Positions 44,501 through 52,216 are shown, counted from the stretch's first letter. The stretch: 64,000 nucleotides of DNA from an uncultured bacterium (GCA_934875375.1 CAKXHL010000002.1:75546-139545); one strand, 5' to 3'. Program-made: numbers and translations. Notes: a model not told the origin generated them from the letters alone.

Positions 44501-44921
44501 TACACTGATCTTCCGCCACCAGCGCATAGCCGGGGCAATCCCCCCAGCGGTTTAAAAACGGGTGAGAACCCGCCGGTATCTTTACCTTGAAAAGGTCCTC
44601 TTTGGACAGGGCCTCTTCCTCGACCTTATAACGCTTTTTCATCTGCTCCAGTGCCGCAGGGCAAATTTCTTCCCGCAGCCCCAGCCCTTCGCACAAAAGC
44701 GGCGTGGTAAAATCCGACCGGCCGCTCCCCAAGCCGCCGATCAAAAGAACCACATCGCTGCGGCGCAGCGCCGTGACCAGCGCGCTCTCCATCGCCTTGC
44801 GGTCTGATTTTGCTTCGGTCATCGTGTGTTTGTCAATCCCCAGCGGAGACAGCAGATCCAGCAGCAGTTTTTCCTGCTGCTCGTCCTTTGCCGCACCGGC
44901 AAAAATGATGTCCAGCTTCAT
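41532..44921 (-). CDS. Four-part fusion: MoCF/CinA-like, CinA-C-like, inactive class-B-like sortase, SpoIID
   Basis: This 1129-residue product joins parts that are normally separate. Residues 1-170 are MoCF/CinA-N-like (VVLLIGGLGSGRSDFTT). Residues about 217-390 resemble CinA-C (HMARSARERFGATIGVGLTG) without its AESCTGG motif. Residues 454-476 are one membrane helix. Residues about 515-695 are a class-B-like sortase with His 581 (TLYGNHMEDG) and Arg 686, but LTLSTE has Glu 678 where the catalytic Cys belongs. Residues 700-865 are a Ser/Gly/Pro-rich linker. Residues 870-1129 are SpoIID-like, with AAE (Glu 891, the expected catalytic acid) and GYGHGVGMSQWGA. Likely topology: CinA part inside, sortase and SpoIID outside. 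It follows thiI by 33 nt. Confidence 0.85.
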   Translation of the reverse strand: MKLDIIFAGAAKDEQQEKLLLDLLSPLGIDKHTMTEAKSDRKAMESALVTALRRSDVVLLIGGLGSGRSDFTTPLLCEGLGLREEICPAALEQMKKRYKVEEEALSKEDLFKVKIPAGSHPFLNRWGDCPGYALVAEDQCIAALPDGAAELAAMAEEKLLPYLQKIFSDHSQPVEGGAFGISLEQASRKLEPARELAKVVVKKEGLGLLIRILPEGEKNNTETAAGLVKSALEGGFFPGSGSVAAAFSAAAARSEVTVAAAEKEGQNEIRRLLGQVSGAGREIPRLEVGRKNGKTTGIPGRILKKYKGVSAPLAVHMARSARERFGATIGVGLTGFRAVNRHNDIAYAALCDRDKVWVARVLVPEERLNFDTELAATAALDMARRYADADGVFLAGGEDLLTALSGKIGQERVCTFAPDGTAVWRLPGEAVPVKGKAGKNRREKEPARPLATVGKVALGVLLSAALLAAGAVGSFYWQAYRSGQLRTAMLSLYQSGGGAVPDGYPAEYGRQFTLLWEQNQDIVGWLSVPDTDFSFPVVQGKDNTFYSLRNFKKEPSLYGTTFLNAPASLREDTNVTLYGNHMEDGQMFAQLENYRKLTYYREHPILSFDTVYGSGHYKVCAMFVTDPEEQGCFDYENLQNPEDSAQWEALVEEMEARSLICTPVDIREGDKLLTLSTEAEDFKGARLIVMARQTRSGEVKTVKVDDAVYNAEPVLPEQMQQVQGDIPAPDQEDNRPILDSAAESSASSLLSGGDPSSSGEISSEKEETDSSSQNAASSSSVTSISSQTSSQPSSSVPPVLSSSAASSESEPPEVGVDESTLSESSTSSSQGGQSSSDKPSGGNSSSSSNSGSSGNSGGNGGTSTPSEGEIFRVNGKDYDAYDAVCRVVAAEIGNGNYESIKAQAVATYTLLYKRNQNGNYPTGLSMGTPSSTVKQAVKEVWGEALYAGGRLMDVFYFSISAGRTNEPQEVWGSSVAGYGSVDSPWDENVSSAFQRSVSISKETVIDRVWEYLGIDLSEVPVEDWFTVESYTSGGYNDEMTVGGYDTVQKSGSSAFRTGATITGRILRENVLNLRSACFTWEESGNHIVFTTKGYGHGVGMSQWGAIEMAKQGYSYVEILEYYYPGASVK

Positions 44922-44954
44922 CCCACATTCTCCTCACTTTTTCATCAACCGGTC

Positions 44955-46127
44955 TTATCTTTTTATCTCGACCAGTTCTATTCCTGCAATCGCCTGGGCA
45001 ATCAGCCTGTCTGCATCCAGCGCCTGCTCTGCCGCTTCTACCAAGTCCAAGCGCGGGCGGGTACGGGGATGCTTTGGTGTAAATACCGTACAGCAGTCCT
45101 CGTACGGCAGAATGGATGTTTCAAAGGTGTCAATTTCATTGGCGATGGCGATGATCTCCCGCTTGTCCATTCCAATCACCGGCCTGAATACCGGCAGATC
45201 GGTGACAATGTCGGTACAGGCAATGGCTTTGACCGTCTGGCTTGCCACCTGCCCTACGCTTTCGCCGGTAATCAGCGCCCCGCAGTCCTGCTTTCTGGCT
45301 ACCTGATCGGCAATGCGCATCATAAACCGCCGCATGATGATGGTGAACAACTCTTCCGGGCACTTGTCCCGAATCTGTTCTTGAATTTCGGTGAACGGTA
45401 CCACAAAAAGCTTCATCCGGCCGCAGTATTCGGCCATTTTCTCCATCAGGGCAATGACTTTCTGCTTCGCCCGCTCGCTGGTGTAGGGCGGACTTGCAAA
45501 ATGCACGCCGCAAAGCTCCAGCCCCCGCTTGGCCATCATATATCCGGCCACGGGGCTGTCGATGCCGCCGGAAATCAGTATCGCCGCCTTGCCAGAGGTT
45601 CCGATGGGGATTCCCCCCGCCCCCGGCAGCTGCTTTCCGTGGATGTAGGCCGCCGCCTCTCGGATTTCTACCATTACCAGCACATCCGGATGCTCTACGT
45701 CTACTTTCAAATGAGGATAGCGCTCCAAAATCCGACCGCCCAGCTCCCGGCAGATTTCCGGTGACTTCATGGGGAAAGATTTGTCCGCCCGCTTGGCCTC
45801 TACTTTAAAGGTGGCCGCGTATTCCAACTCCTCCCCCAAAAAATCCAGCGTGTTCTCACAAATATCCTCAAAATCCTTGGCGGCCACCCGCGCCCGGCTG
45901 AATGCCGCGATACCAAACACATGCGACACTCTCCGGCAGGCTTCGTCCAAATCCATATCGTCCGACTGCGGCTCGCAGTAGATGGTGGACTGGGCTTTGC
46001 GGAACTTGAATTGTCCCAGGCTGTGCAGCCGCCACTTTGTATTTTTGACCAGCACATCTTCGAAAGAGGATTTATTTAACCCCTTCAGTGCGATTTCTCC
46101 TGTTTTAATCAGTATGATTTCCTTCAT
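44955..46127 (-). CDS. thiI: tRNA 4-thiouridine synthetase ThiI (no rhodanese domain)
   Basis: ThiI adenylates U8 of tRNA for thiolation and, in some bacteria, also serves thiamin synthesis. The 390-residue product has the ferredoxin-like start EIILIKTGEIALKG, a THUMP domain, and the PP-loop AILISGGIDSPVAGYMM. The C-terminal rhodanese domain of enteric ThiI is absent. As in Bacillus, the neighbouring cysteine desulfurase may supply sulfur directly. The ATG has AAGGAG upstream, and the gene is in one unit with iscS and the fusion gene. Confidence 0.96.
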   Translation of the reverse strand: MKEIILIKTGEIALKGLNKSSFEDVLVKNTKWRLHSLGQFKFRKAQSTIYCEPQSDDMDLDEACRRVSHVFGIAAFSRARVAAKDFEDICENTLDFLGEELEYAATFKVEAKRADKSFPMKSPEICRELGGRILERYPHLKVDVEHPDVLVMVEIREAAAYIHGKQLPGAGGIPIGTSGKAAILISGGIDSPVAGYMMAKRGLELCGVHFASPPYTSERAKQKVIALMEKMAEYCGRMKLFVVPFTEIQEQIRDKCPEELFTIIMRRFMMRIADQVARKQDCGALITGESVGQVASQTVKAIACTDIVTDLPVFRPVIGMDKREIIAIANEIDTFETSILPYEDCCTVFTPKHPRTRPRLDLVEAAEQALDADRLIAQAIAGIELVEIKR

Positions 46128-46174
46128 CCTGACGCTCCTTAATACCTTATTATAGAAAAGCCGGTTTCCGCCCG

Positions 46175-47311
46175 TCAGCGATGGGCCAGCGTGCAGATTC
46201 CCTGCTGTAAAGCCAGAATGAAATCCTCCACATCCGCTTTGGTGTTGTACCGCCCAAAGCTTACTCGCAGTGCGCTGTCAACAAGCGCTGGGTCCAGCCC
46301 CATGGCGGACAGCACATGGCTTTTCGCTCCTTTGGAACAGGCCGATCCGCTGGACACGGAAATGCCCCGTTCCTCCAAAAAGTGCATCATCGTCTCCGAA
46401 CGGTAGCCCGGCACGCTGATGTTGAGCACCGCCGGCAGGGCATCCGCCGGAGAGTTGATCACCACCTGCGGCATAGACAGCAGCCGGCAGCGCATTTCCT
46501 GATTGAGGTCGGCAATCCGCCGGGCGTCTTCCGCCAGATGTTCATCGGCCAGCGCCGCCGCCACGCCGAATCCCACGATCAGCGCCGCCGCCTCAGTACC
46601 CGGGCGCAGCTTTTTCTCCTGTTCGCCGCCCAGTTGCCGCGGCAGTACCCGTATGCCCCGGCGCACGTACAAAGCGCCGGAACCTTTTGGTCCGTAAATT
46701 TTGTGAGCGCTCACCGTCGCCAAATCCAAATCCAGTCGCCGCATGGAAAGCGGCAGTTTGCCCAGCGCCTGCACGCAGTCGCAGTGGACAAGCGTTTCCG
46801 GATTTTTGCGCCGCACTCCTTTGACAATCTGCCCGATGGGCAGAATGGTGCCCACCTCATTGTTCACGCACATGCAGGATACCAAAACAGTGGAACAGTC
46901 TACCGCCGCCACCACTTCGTTTGCGTCAATATGGCCCATCACATCCGGCTTCACCCGGATGACCTCCCAGCCCAGTTGTTCCAGCCGGTCCGCGGCCGCC
47001 TCCACCGACGAATGTTCCATCGCTGTGGTCACAATCCGCTTGCCCTTGCGCGCACGGGCCTCCGCCACACCCAGCAAAGCCAGGTTGTTGGCTTCCGTCC
47101 CACCGGAAGTAAAGGTAATTTCGGCCGGATCGCAGTCCAAAAGCTTTGCCAGCGACTTTCTTGCCGCTGTGATCCGGTTTTCCGCTTCCAATCCTTTGCG
47201 GTGCAGCGAGGAGGGATTGCCGTAACAGGAAACCAGCATTTCATACACTGCCTTGGCCGCCGGCTCCGCCACCTGCGTGGTGGCGCTGTTATCCAGATAA
47301 ATCTCTCTCAT
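46175..47311 (-). CDS. Cysteine desulfurase (IscS/NifS family)
   Basis: This PLP enzyme takes sulfur from Cys. The 378-residue product begins IYLDNSATTQVAEPAAKAV. It has FTSGGTEANNLALLG, the PLP Lys in TVSAHKIYGPKGSGALYV, and the active-site Cys in VSSGSACSKGAKSHVLSAMG. The ATG at 47311 has GGAG 8 nt upstream. It is first in the operon, with a consensus promoter upstream. Pairing with thiI suggests tRNA thiolation as its main use; Fe-S assembly is also possible. Confidence 0.95.
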   Translation of the reverse strand: MREIYLDNSATTQVAEPAAKAVYEMLVSCYGNPSSLHRKGLEAENRITAARKSLAKLLDCDPAEITFTSGGTEANNLALLGVAEARARKGKRIVTTAMEHSSVEAAADRLEQLGWEVIRVKPDVMGHIDANEVVAAVDCSTVLVSCMCVNNEVGTILPIGQIVKGVRRKNPETLVHCDCVQALGKLPLSMRRLDLDLATVSAHKIYGPKGSGALYVRRGIRVLPRQLGGEQEKKLRPGTEAAALIVGFGVAAALADEHLAEDARRIADLNQEMRCRLLSMPQVVINSPADALPAVLNISVPGYRSETMMHFLEERGISVSSGSACSKGAKSHVLSAMGLDPALVDSALRVSFGRYNTKADVEDFILALQQGICTLAHR

Positions 47312-47375
47312 GATTTCATCTCCGTTTTCAAAGGTTTGCCAAAAGCAGGGGCCGGATTTTCCCATATTCTTATTT

Positions 47376-47404
47376 ATTATAGCTCATCCGTCCTCCTGTT
47401 TCAA
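47376..47404 (-). promoter_or_regulatory. Promoter of iscS-thiI-fusion operon
   Basis: On the minus strand TTGAAA (47399-47404) and perfect TATAAT (47376-47381) are 17 bp apart. Confidence 0.88.
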
Positions 47405-47557
47405 GAAAGGGTGCCGAAAAAAGGGGAATTTTCAAAGAAAAAATCCGTTTATGCCAAAAACAAAGCGCAACTTCCGGCACGGCCTGTTCCATTATAAGCT
47501 GTTTTTCTCTTTTTGGTGCATCTTTCCCGCCCAATGGACCTACCTCGTGGGAACCGG

Positions 47558-47587
47558 TTGCATAAATAAGATCCACCGTGCTATACT
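47558..47587 (+). promoter_or_regulatory. Upstream promoter (P1) of the first NPxTG surface gene
   Basis: TTGCAT and TATACT are 18 bp apart, with TGC before the -10 box. A hairpin with ACAGAAAA arms follows. The leader would be about 225 nt and could hold a regulatory RNA, which I cannot confirm. Confidence 0.55.
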
Positions 47588-47692
47588 AGGAATAGTTTTC
47601 CGGCGCGGGCTGGAAAAAATGACAGAAAAATCCGCTTTTTTCTGTGTTCTGGAAAAAAATAATGAAAAAATAAAAAAAGTTATTACAAAGTA

Positions 47693-47721
47693 TTTACAAA
47701 ATGATTTGACTGTGTTATATT
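47693..47721 (+). promoter_or_regulatory. Proximal promoter (P2) of the first NPxTG surface gene
   Basis: TTTACA (47693-47698) and TATATT (47716-47721) are 17 bp apart, about 100 nt before the start codon. The rest of the gap from 47405 is AT-rich and holds no convincing gene. Confidence 0.65.
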
Positions 47722-47819
47722 ATGGTTACAGATCCGGAAAACCTTCGTTACCAGGTAAGGGAGAGTTGCTTTGGCAGCGCGGGTCGGATACTGAATATTA
47801 TTTTGGAGGAAATACTACC

Positions 47820-48932
47820 ATGAAAAAAGTACTTGCTCTGGTTCTGTCTGTACTGATGGTTCTGAGCCTGTCTGTGGTTGCTTTCGCTGCGGATGGTTCT
47901 ACCCCTAGCGATACAAACACCACGCCTGGCCAGGCTGGCGTTGACAATGCTGACAAAAAATACGACCTGGGCTTCGGCGATCTGGGCAAAGAGAACGATG
48001 CTACTCCTGACAAACCCGGCGCTACCTACTACTACACCATTATGGACCAGAACGATGCGTCCAAAATGCTGACTGACGCTGAGATTGCGAAACATCTGAC
48101 TGTTTCCATCAAAGAGTCTGGCGACAAAATGATCGATTCTTACTCCATCGTAAAACAGAATGGCGTATACAAAGTGAAAGTTGTCACCAAAGAGACCTAC
48201 ACCACCGACAAAACTAAGGCTACTTGGACTATCACTCTGAAAAAAGACAAGAAGTATAAAGTAGCTGAGGCGGAAGTAGAGATTGCTCAGAAATGGGCTG
48301 AGATCTGCGACAAGAACATTGAGAAGGATAGCTATGGCGAATATGTATTCAATGTAGATCTGGCTGACGCTCATAACGGCGACGAAGGTGCTTCTTACCC
48401 GAACTACACCGATGACAAAAACGTTGAAGCTCTGGCTGTAATCCCGAAAGATGCAAAATATGCTGAGCTGTATTTTGATGGCACTGAATTCTGGTACTCT
48501 GTAAAGAATTCCGCTAAAACCACTGCTAACGTTTACTTCGAGACTTCCAACAAGAAAATGTCCACCATCTACGAGGATGCTGATCTGGAGATGATCTTCT
48601 TCAAAGGTACTCCCGAGTTCGATTACACTGGTGTTATGCATGCTCCTTACGATAAGGATGCCTTTGTTTACGCTGTAATCGGCGGCAAACTGGTTGAAGA
48701 CAAATTCACTTGGAACAAAGAGGCTGAGTGCTGGGAAATGAACGCTAAGAAAATCGAGGGCGTTGTTGTTTCTGACATCAAACTGGATGTTAGCAAATAC
48801 AACTCCACCATCGGCGGCAAAGACAACAACAAAAACAACCCCGGAACCGGTTCTGTTGACTTTGTAAACGTTGCTGTTGCTCTGGGCGTTGTTTCTCTGG
48901 CTGCTGCTGGCGCAGTTGCTCTGAAGAAATAA
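47820..48932 (+). CDS. Secreted NPGTG-anchored surface protein (paralogue 1)
   Basis: This 370-residue product has a clear signal peptide (MKKVLALVLSVLMVLSLSVV, then AFA|AD). A repeat-free extracellular domain follows, rich in Lys, Asp, Tyr and Thr. The end is NPGTG, a hydrophobic helix (VAVALGVVSLAAAGAVAL) and KK. That resembles a sortase sorting signal of the NPxTG kind. The function of the domain is unknown to me. Codon use is strongly biased (CTG, GCT, AAA), as in highly expressed genes. The ATG at 47820 has GGAGG upstream. A close paralogue follows at 49186. It is divergent from the iscS operon whose last gene carries the sortase-like fold. Confidence 0.85.
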   Translation: MKKVLALVLSVLMVLSLSVVAFAADGSTPSDTNTTPGQAGVDNADKKYDLGFGDLGKENDATPDKPGATYYYTIMDQNDASKMLTDAEIAKHLTVSIKESGDKMIDSYSIVKQNGVYKVKVVTKETYTTDKTKATWTITLKKDKKYKVAEAEVEIAQKWAEICDKNIEKDSYGEYVFNVDLADAHNGDEGASYPNYTDDKNVEALAVIPKDAKYAELYFDGTEFWYSVKNSAKTTANVYFETSNKKMSTIYEDADLEMIFFKGTPEFDYTGVMHAPYDKDAFVYAVIGGKLVEDKFTWNKEAECWEMNAKKIEGVVVSDIKLDVSKYNSTIGGKDNNKNNPGTGSVDFVNVAVALGVVSLAAAGAVALKK

Positions 48933-48990
48933 TTTCAGTTGCTGACTGATCTTTGCTTTGTGTCTCTCCAAATCGCATAAAGTAAGAACG

Positions 48991-49018
48991 AAAAGGCTGC
49001 CGTATGGCAGCCTTTTTT
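48991..49018 (+). terminator. Terminator of paralogue 1
   Basis: AAAAGGCTGCC pairs perfectly with GGCAGCCTTTT around GTAT, followed by more T. Confidence 0.92.
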
Positions 49019-49185
49019 GTTGTCTTTTTCTGGCATTTTTCATCTTTTCTTTTCCTAAACGACAGCAAATCGTCAAATAAATCGCACATGGCTCTCACAA
49101 GGCACTCCTATACTGAATATATGCTTTGGAGGAAATGCCGGTTAGGCTGCCCTTTCAAACAAAAAAGAAAAAGGAGAAATTTACC

Positions 49186-50310
49186 ATGAAAAAATTTTTA
49201 GCATGTGTGTTGGCTGTTGTGCTGACATTAAGCCTCGGCGCCGTTGCTTTCGCCGAAGAGGTTGAAGCGGAAAACACAACGGCCGGCACCACCGTCGACA
49301 ACGACGAGGACAAAAAATACGAATTGGGCTTTGGCGATTTGGGCGGCGAAAAGGATGCTACCCCCGATAAGCCCGGCGCTGTCTACTATTACACCATCAT
49401 GGATGAAAACGACGATTCCGGCATGCTGACCGATGACGACATTGCAAAGCATCTGACCGTTTCCATCAAAGAGTCCGGTGACAAAATGATTGATTCTTAC
49501 GCCATTGTAAAACAGAATGGCGTATATAAAGTAAAAGTTGTCACCAAAGAAACTTACCTCACGGATGAAACTGAAGCCACTTGGACCATTACCTTGAAGA
49601 AAGACAGCAAATACACCGTTGCCCAGGTTTCTGTGGACATCATCCAACAGTGGGCCGAGATCTGCGACAACAACATTGAGGAAGACGATTACGGCGAAGC
49701 AGTCTATACCGTAGACCTGAAAGAAGCGCACAACGGCGCAGAAGGTGCTTCCTACGATAACTACACCGATGACATCAATATCGAATCGCTGGCCGTTATT
49801 GGCAGTGATGTGGATTATGCCGAATTGTACTTTGAGGACACCATGTTCTGGTACTCGGTGAAAAATAGCTCTAAAACGGCTGTCAATGTCTACTATGAAA
49901 CCTCCAACAAAACCATGGCTACCACCTACGAAGATGCGGACTTGGAGATGATCTTCTTCCCCGGCGCACCGGAATTTGACTATACCGGTATTCTCCACGC
50001 CCCGGCAGATGAAGATGCTTATGTCTATGCTGTTATCGACGGAAAACTGGTCTCTGACAAGTTTGACTGGGACGAAGATTCCGAATGCTGGGAATACAGC
50101 ACCAGAGCGATAGAAGGCGTTGTCGTCTCCGACATTGCGCTGGACGTGAGCTTGTATAATGCCACCGTAGATAATAGCTCTGATCCCTCTGCCTCCAGTG
50201 ATACGGACAAAGACAATCCCGATACCGGTGCTGTCGATTATGGCAATATGGCCGTTGCGTTAGGTATTGTGTCTCTGGCCGCCGCTGGTGCAGTAGCGCT
50301 GAAACGCTGA
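49186..50310 (+). CDS. Secreted NPDTG-anchored surface protein (paralogue 2)
   Basis: This 374-residue tandem paralogue of the preceding gene has the signal peptide MKKFLACVLAVVLTLSLGAV and ends with NPDTG, a helix and KR. Long stretches are the same in both, for example HLTVSIKESGDKMIDSY and QNGVYKVKVVTKETY. It is more acidic than paralogue 1, mostly by Lys-to-Asp/Glu changes, so the surface charges differ. Codon use is less biased. The 30 bases before the ribosome site (ATACTGAATAT, then TTTGGAGGAAAT) recur from paralogue 1, so the duplication included the leader. GGAG before the ATG supports the start. Confidence 0.85.
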   Translation: MKKFLACVLAVVLTLSLGAVAFAEEVEAENTTAGTTVDNDEDKKYELGFGDLGGEKDATPDKPGAVYYYTIMDENDDSGMLTDDDIAKHLTVSIKESGDKMIDSYAIVKQNGVYKVKVVTKETYLTDETEATWTITLKKDSKYTVAQVSVDIIQQWAEICDNNIEEDDYGEAVYTVDLKEAHNGAEGASYDNYTDDINIESLAVIGSDVDYAELYFEDTMFWYSVKNSSKTAVNVYYETSNKTMATTYEDADLEMIFFPGAPEFDYTGILHAPADEDAYVYAVIDGKLVSDKFDWDEDSECWEYSTRAIEGVVVSDIALDVSLYNATVDNSSDPSASSDTDKDNPDTGAVDYGNMAVALGIVSLAAAGAVALKR

Positions 50311-50391
50311 AAATCCCTGTCCCCTTGTCCGGGCGCACTCTCCCTTTCGCGGACGGACAATGTTTTTCCTCTTAAATCATAATTTCTATAA

Positions 50392-50427
50392 AAGGCAGAA
50401 AGAGCCCATACAGGCTCCTTCTGCCTT
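50392..50427 (+). terminator. Terminator of paralogue 2
   Basis: AAGGCAG pairs with CTGCCTT and AGAGCC with GGCTC in one long hairpin, followed by GCCTTTTG. Confidence 0.75.
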
Positions 50428-50446
50428 GCCTTTTGTTTCCTGAATG

Positions 50447-50477
50447 AAAAAGCCTCCTTTTTTACAGGAGGCTTTTC
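50447..50477. terminator. Bidirectional terminator upstream of the phosphoribosyltransferase-like gene's stop
   Basis: AAAAGCCTCCT pairs perfectly with AGGAGGCTTTT, with T/A runs on both sides. It mainly serves the leftward gene. Confidence 0.88.
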
Positions 50478-50479
50478 TT

Positions 50480-51121
50480 TTAGATTTTAGAATATCCGTA
50501 GCTGTTCACGATTGCATCCACCTTTTTGCGGGCGGCACACAAAGGGCAGTCCCCTGTTCCATAGCTTTGATATTCCGGCAAATCTCCCGGCGAGAAGATC
50601 GAATTGATCTTGATCCCTCTGCTTTCAGCAGCGGCACTGAAAATAGCCGAAATAGCCACCAGCTTTCCGCCGTAATACTGCAAGCATTCCACCGCGCGGT
50701 TAATGGTCTTTCCGGTAGAAACCGATGCCATCAAAAGCAACACATGCTTTTCCCAGATTTTTTTCTGGGTATTGTCCCGAAAGATCATCTGATTGCTGGC
50801 ATTCAGCTCCGGGGTAATTACGCTGATGTCATGCCCCGCGTTTAAAATCGGGATGCTCGCATCGCTCAGCGCCTGTGCCAGAAACGCGCCCAGCATTTCC
50901 GTCCCTTCCAGGCATACGATGGTATCGATATTCGTCCCCATCATATACTCCTGCGCCAACAAAGAAGCCGCTTCCCTTGCAATGGCAGAACTGGTCTTAA
51001 CCGCCGTCATATCCACATAATAGTTGACATGGGAATGGTTCGTGGCAAAATGGCCGGGAATCACGCCGATTTTCACCTTGTTCGCATTTCTTGCATGGAT
51101 CTCACGCATTCTGGTTTCCAT
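50480..51121 (-). CDS. Orotate-phosphoribosyltransferase-like PRTase-fold protein
   Basis: This 213-residue PRTase-fold protein has DTIVCLEGTEMLGAFLAQAL (PPi-loop region) and VLLLMASVSTGKTINRAVEC in place of the acidic PRPP loop. Typical PRTases have two acidic residues before the T/S-G-x-T part; here the segment reads LLMASVSTGKT, so PRPP binding may differ. It ends in a possible zinc pair, CPLC. Clostridia relatives are often called orotate phosphoribosyltransferase, but the substrate is not certain. The ATG has AAGGAG upstream. A 10-bp leader hairpin lies at 51146-51169. Confidence 0.65.
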   Translation of the reverse strand: METRMREIHARNANKVKIGVIPGHFATNHSHVNYYVDMTAVKTSSAIAREAASLLAQEYMMGTNIDTIVCLEGTEMLGAFLAQALSDASIPILNAGHDISVITPELNASNQMIFRDNTQKKIWEKHVLLLMASVSTGKTINRAVECLQYYGGKLVAISAIFSAAAESRGIKINSIFSPGDLPEYQSYGTGDCPLCAARKKVDAIVNSYGYSKI

Positions 51122-51145
51122 AAATCATACTCCTTCCGGAACCGG

Positions 51146-51169
51146 CTTTTCCTTTGCAAAAAGGAAAAG
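51146..51169 (-). promoter_or_regulatory. Leader hairpin of the phosphoribosyltransferase-like gene
   Basis: CTTTTCCTTT and AAAGGAAAAG form a perfect 10-bp stem in the 5' leader, 24 nt before the start codon. It has no U tract, so it is probably an mRNA-structure element rather than a terminator. Confidence 0.45.
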
Positions 51170-51193
51170 GGCAGCAAAGCCGCCTTTTTATTT

Positions 51194-51222
51194 ATTTTAG
51201 CATAACAAATAATAATTTTCAA
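51194..51222 (-). promoter_or_regulatory. Promoter of the phosphoribosyltransferase-like gene
   Basis: On the minus strand TTGAAA (51217-51222) and TAAAAT (51194-51199) are 17 bp apart, with TGC before the -10 box. A 13-bp direct repeat (TTTATTTATTTTA) occurs at 51187-51199 and 51237-51249. Confidence 0.7.
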
Positions 51223-51322
51223 TATAATAGAAAATATTTATTTATTTTACCACAAGCAAAAGAATCCCATATCAGTTTACTCTGTCCTGCGGGCAAAACA
51301 AGTCGAACAGGCGTATCAAGCA

Positions 51323-51355
51323 AAAAACGATCCCGCTTTTTACAGGATCGTTTTT
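51323..51355. terminator. Terminator of the DUF4867 gene
   Basis: AAAAACGATCC pairs perfectly with GGATCGTTTTT; works on either strand. Confidence 0.88.
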
Positions 51356-51397
51356 GTATTTCCCCGCCGGTTCCCAGGCACAGGAGATTTTTTCATT

Positions 51398-52072
51398 TTA
51401 GTACTGAATGCAGGTGTTTTCTCCCAGAATCCCTTCAAAACCGCCGCGGGTCGCAACCACCGAGCTGTCTTTGTGGCCAAACGCCCATTTATTGCGGGCC
51501 ATAATCAGCCGGTCTTCGTGGTTCACCGGATTCACAGGCTTTTCGATCGGTGCATTGGTGCCTTTTTGCAAAATAACCAGACATTTAAAACCGCCGTCTT
51601 CCACCTTGCAGGGGGCGTAATGCAGCGTGTGGGGATAGATTTCTACCGCCACGCCTGCCGGACAATAAAACGCCACTACGTCTTTGGAATCTACTGTTCC
51701 CTCGGCAGAAAGGTCTTCCACTTTATACATCATAAAAACCATATCGGTGGGGCCTACGCTGACCTCGGAGCATTTGTGATACTCAAACGCATTGAGCAAG
51801 GATCCGTTTCCGTTGCAGTATCCCACCTGAACCGGCATGCCAGCATAAAGATAATGCTCCACTTCTTTGGTGATGGGCATTTCTTCCATCTCCGGAATCG
51901 ACGCTACATACTGGTTACCAGTCTCCGGTACAGCGGTATGATCTTTCAGGTATGCTACGTAAGACGAGAAATCATATCCCTTTATCACGCGGCCGTATTT
52001 TTGAAACGCCGGGTCAGTGACCAAATACATTTTCACACCCGGATTTTTCGCTTTTACCGATTCAAAACTCAT
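51398..52072 (-). CDS. DUF4867-family cupin-like protein
   Basis: The 224-residue product matches the DUF4867 family. It has YVASIPEMEEMPITKEVEHYLY, MPVQVGYCNGNGSLLNAFEYHKC and a cupin-like core (VVAFYCPAGVAVEIYPHTLHYAPC). The last part has a His pair that could bind a metal. Relatives sit in sugar-catabolism loci, so a sugar epimerase or isomerase role is possible but not shown. The ATG at 52072 has GAGGG 6 nt upstream; the longer upstream frame lacks a site. Confidence 0.8.
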   Translation of the reverse strand: MSFESVKAKNPGVKMYLVTDPAFQKYGRVIKGYDFSSYVAYLKDHTAVPETGNQYVASIPEMEEMPITKEVEHYLYAGMPVQVGYCNGNGSLLNAFEYHKCSEVSVGPTDMVFMMYKVEDLSAEGTVDSKDVVAFYCPAGVAVEIYPHTLHYAPCKVEDGGFKCLVILQKGTNAPIEKPVNPVNHEDRLIMARNKWAFGHKDSSVVATRGGFEGILGENTCIQY

Positions 52073-52216
52073 AAAATCCCTCTTTCCCTTTTGATGGCTC
52101 ATTCTTATTGGTAGTATAACATTATAATACCAGATAAGCAATCTTTTTTCTGAAAATCTTGCAATCACATGCAAAAATTGATACAATGTCAAAAAATGCA
52201 AAAGGGGAACCATAGA

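Noticed and set aside
46316..47497. 393-codon plus-strand frame opposite iscS
   Set aside because: His/Arg-rich antisense shadow; iscS motifs are unmistakable.
47748..49076. 442-codon minus-strand frame opposite the first surface gene
   Set aside because: It mirrors the biased codons of the surface gene, whose signal peptide and sorting signal are clear.
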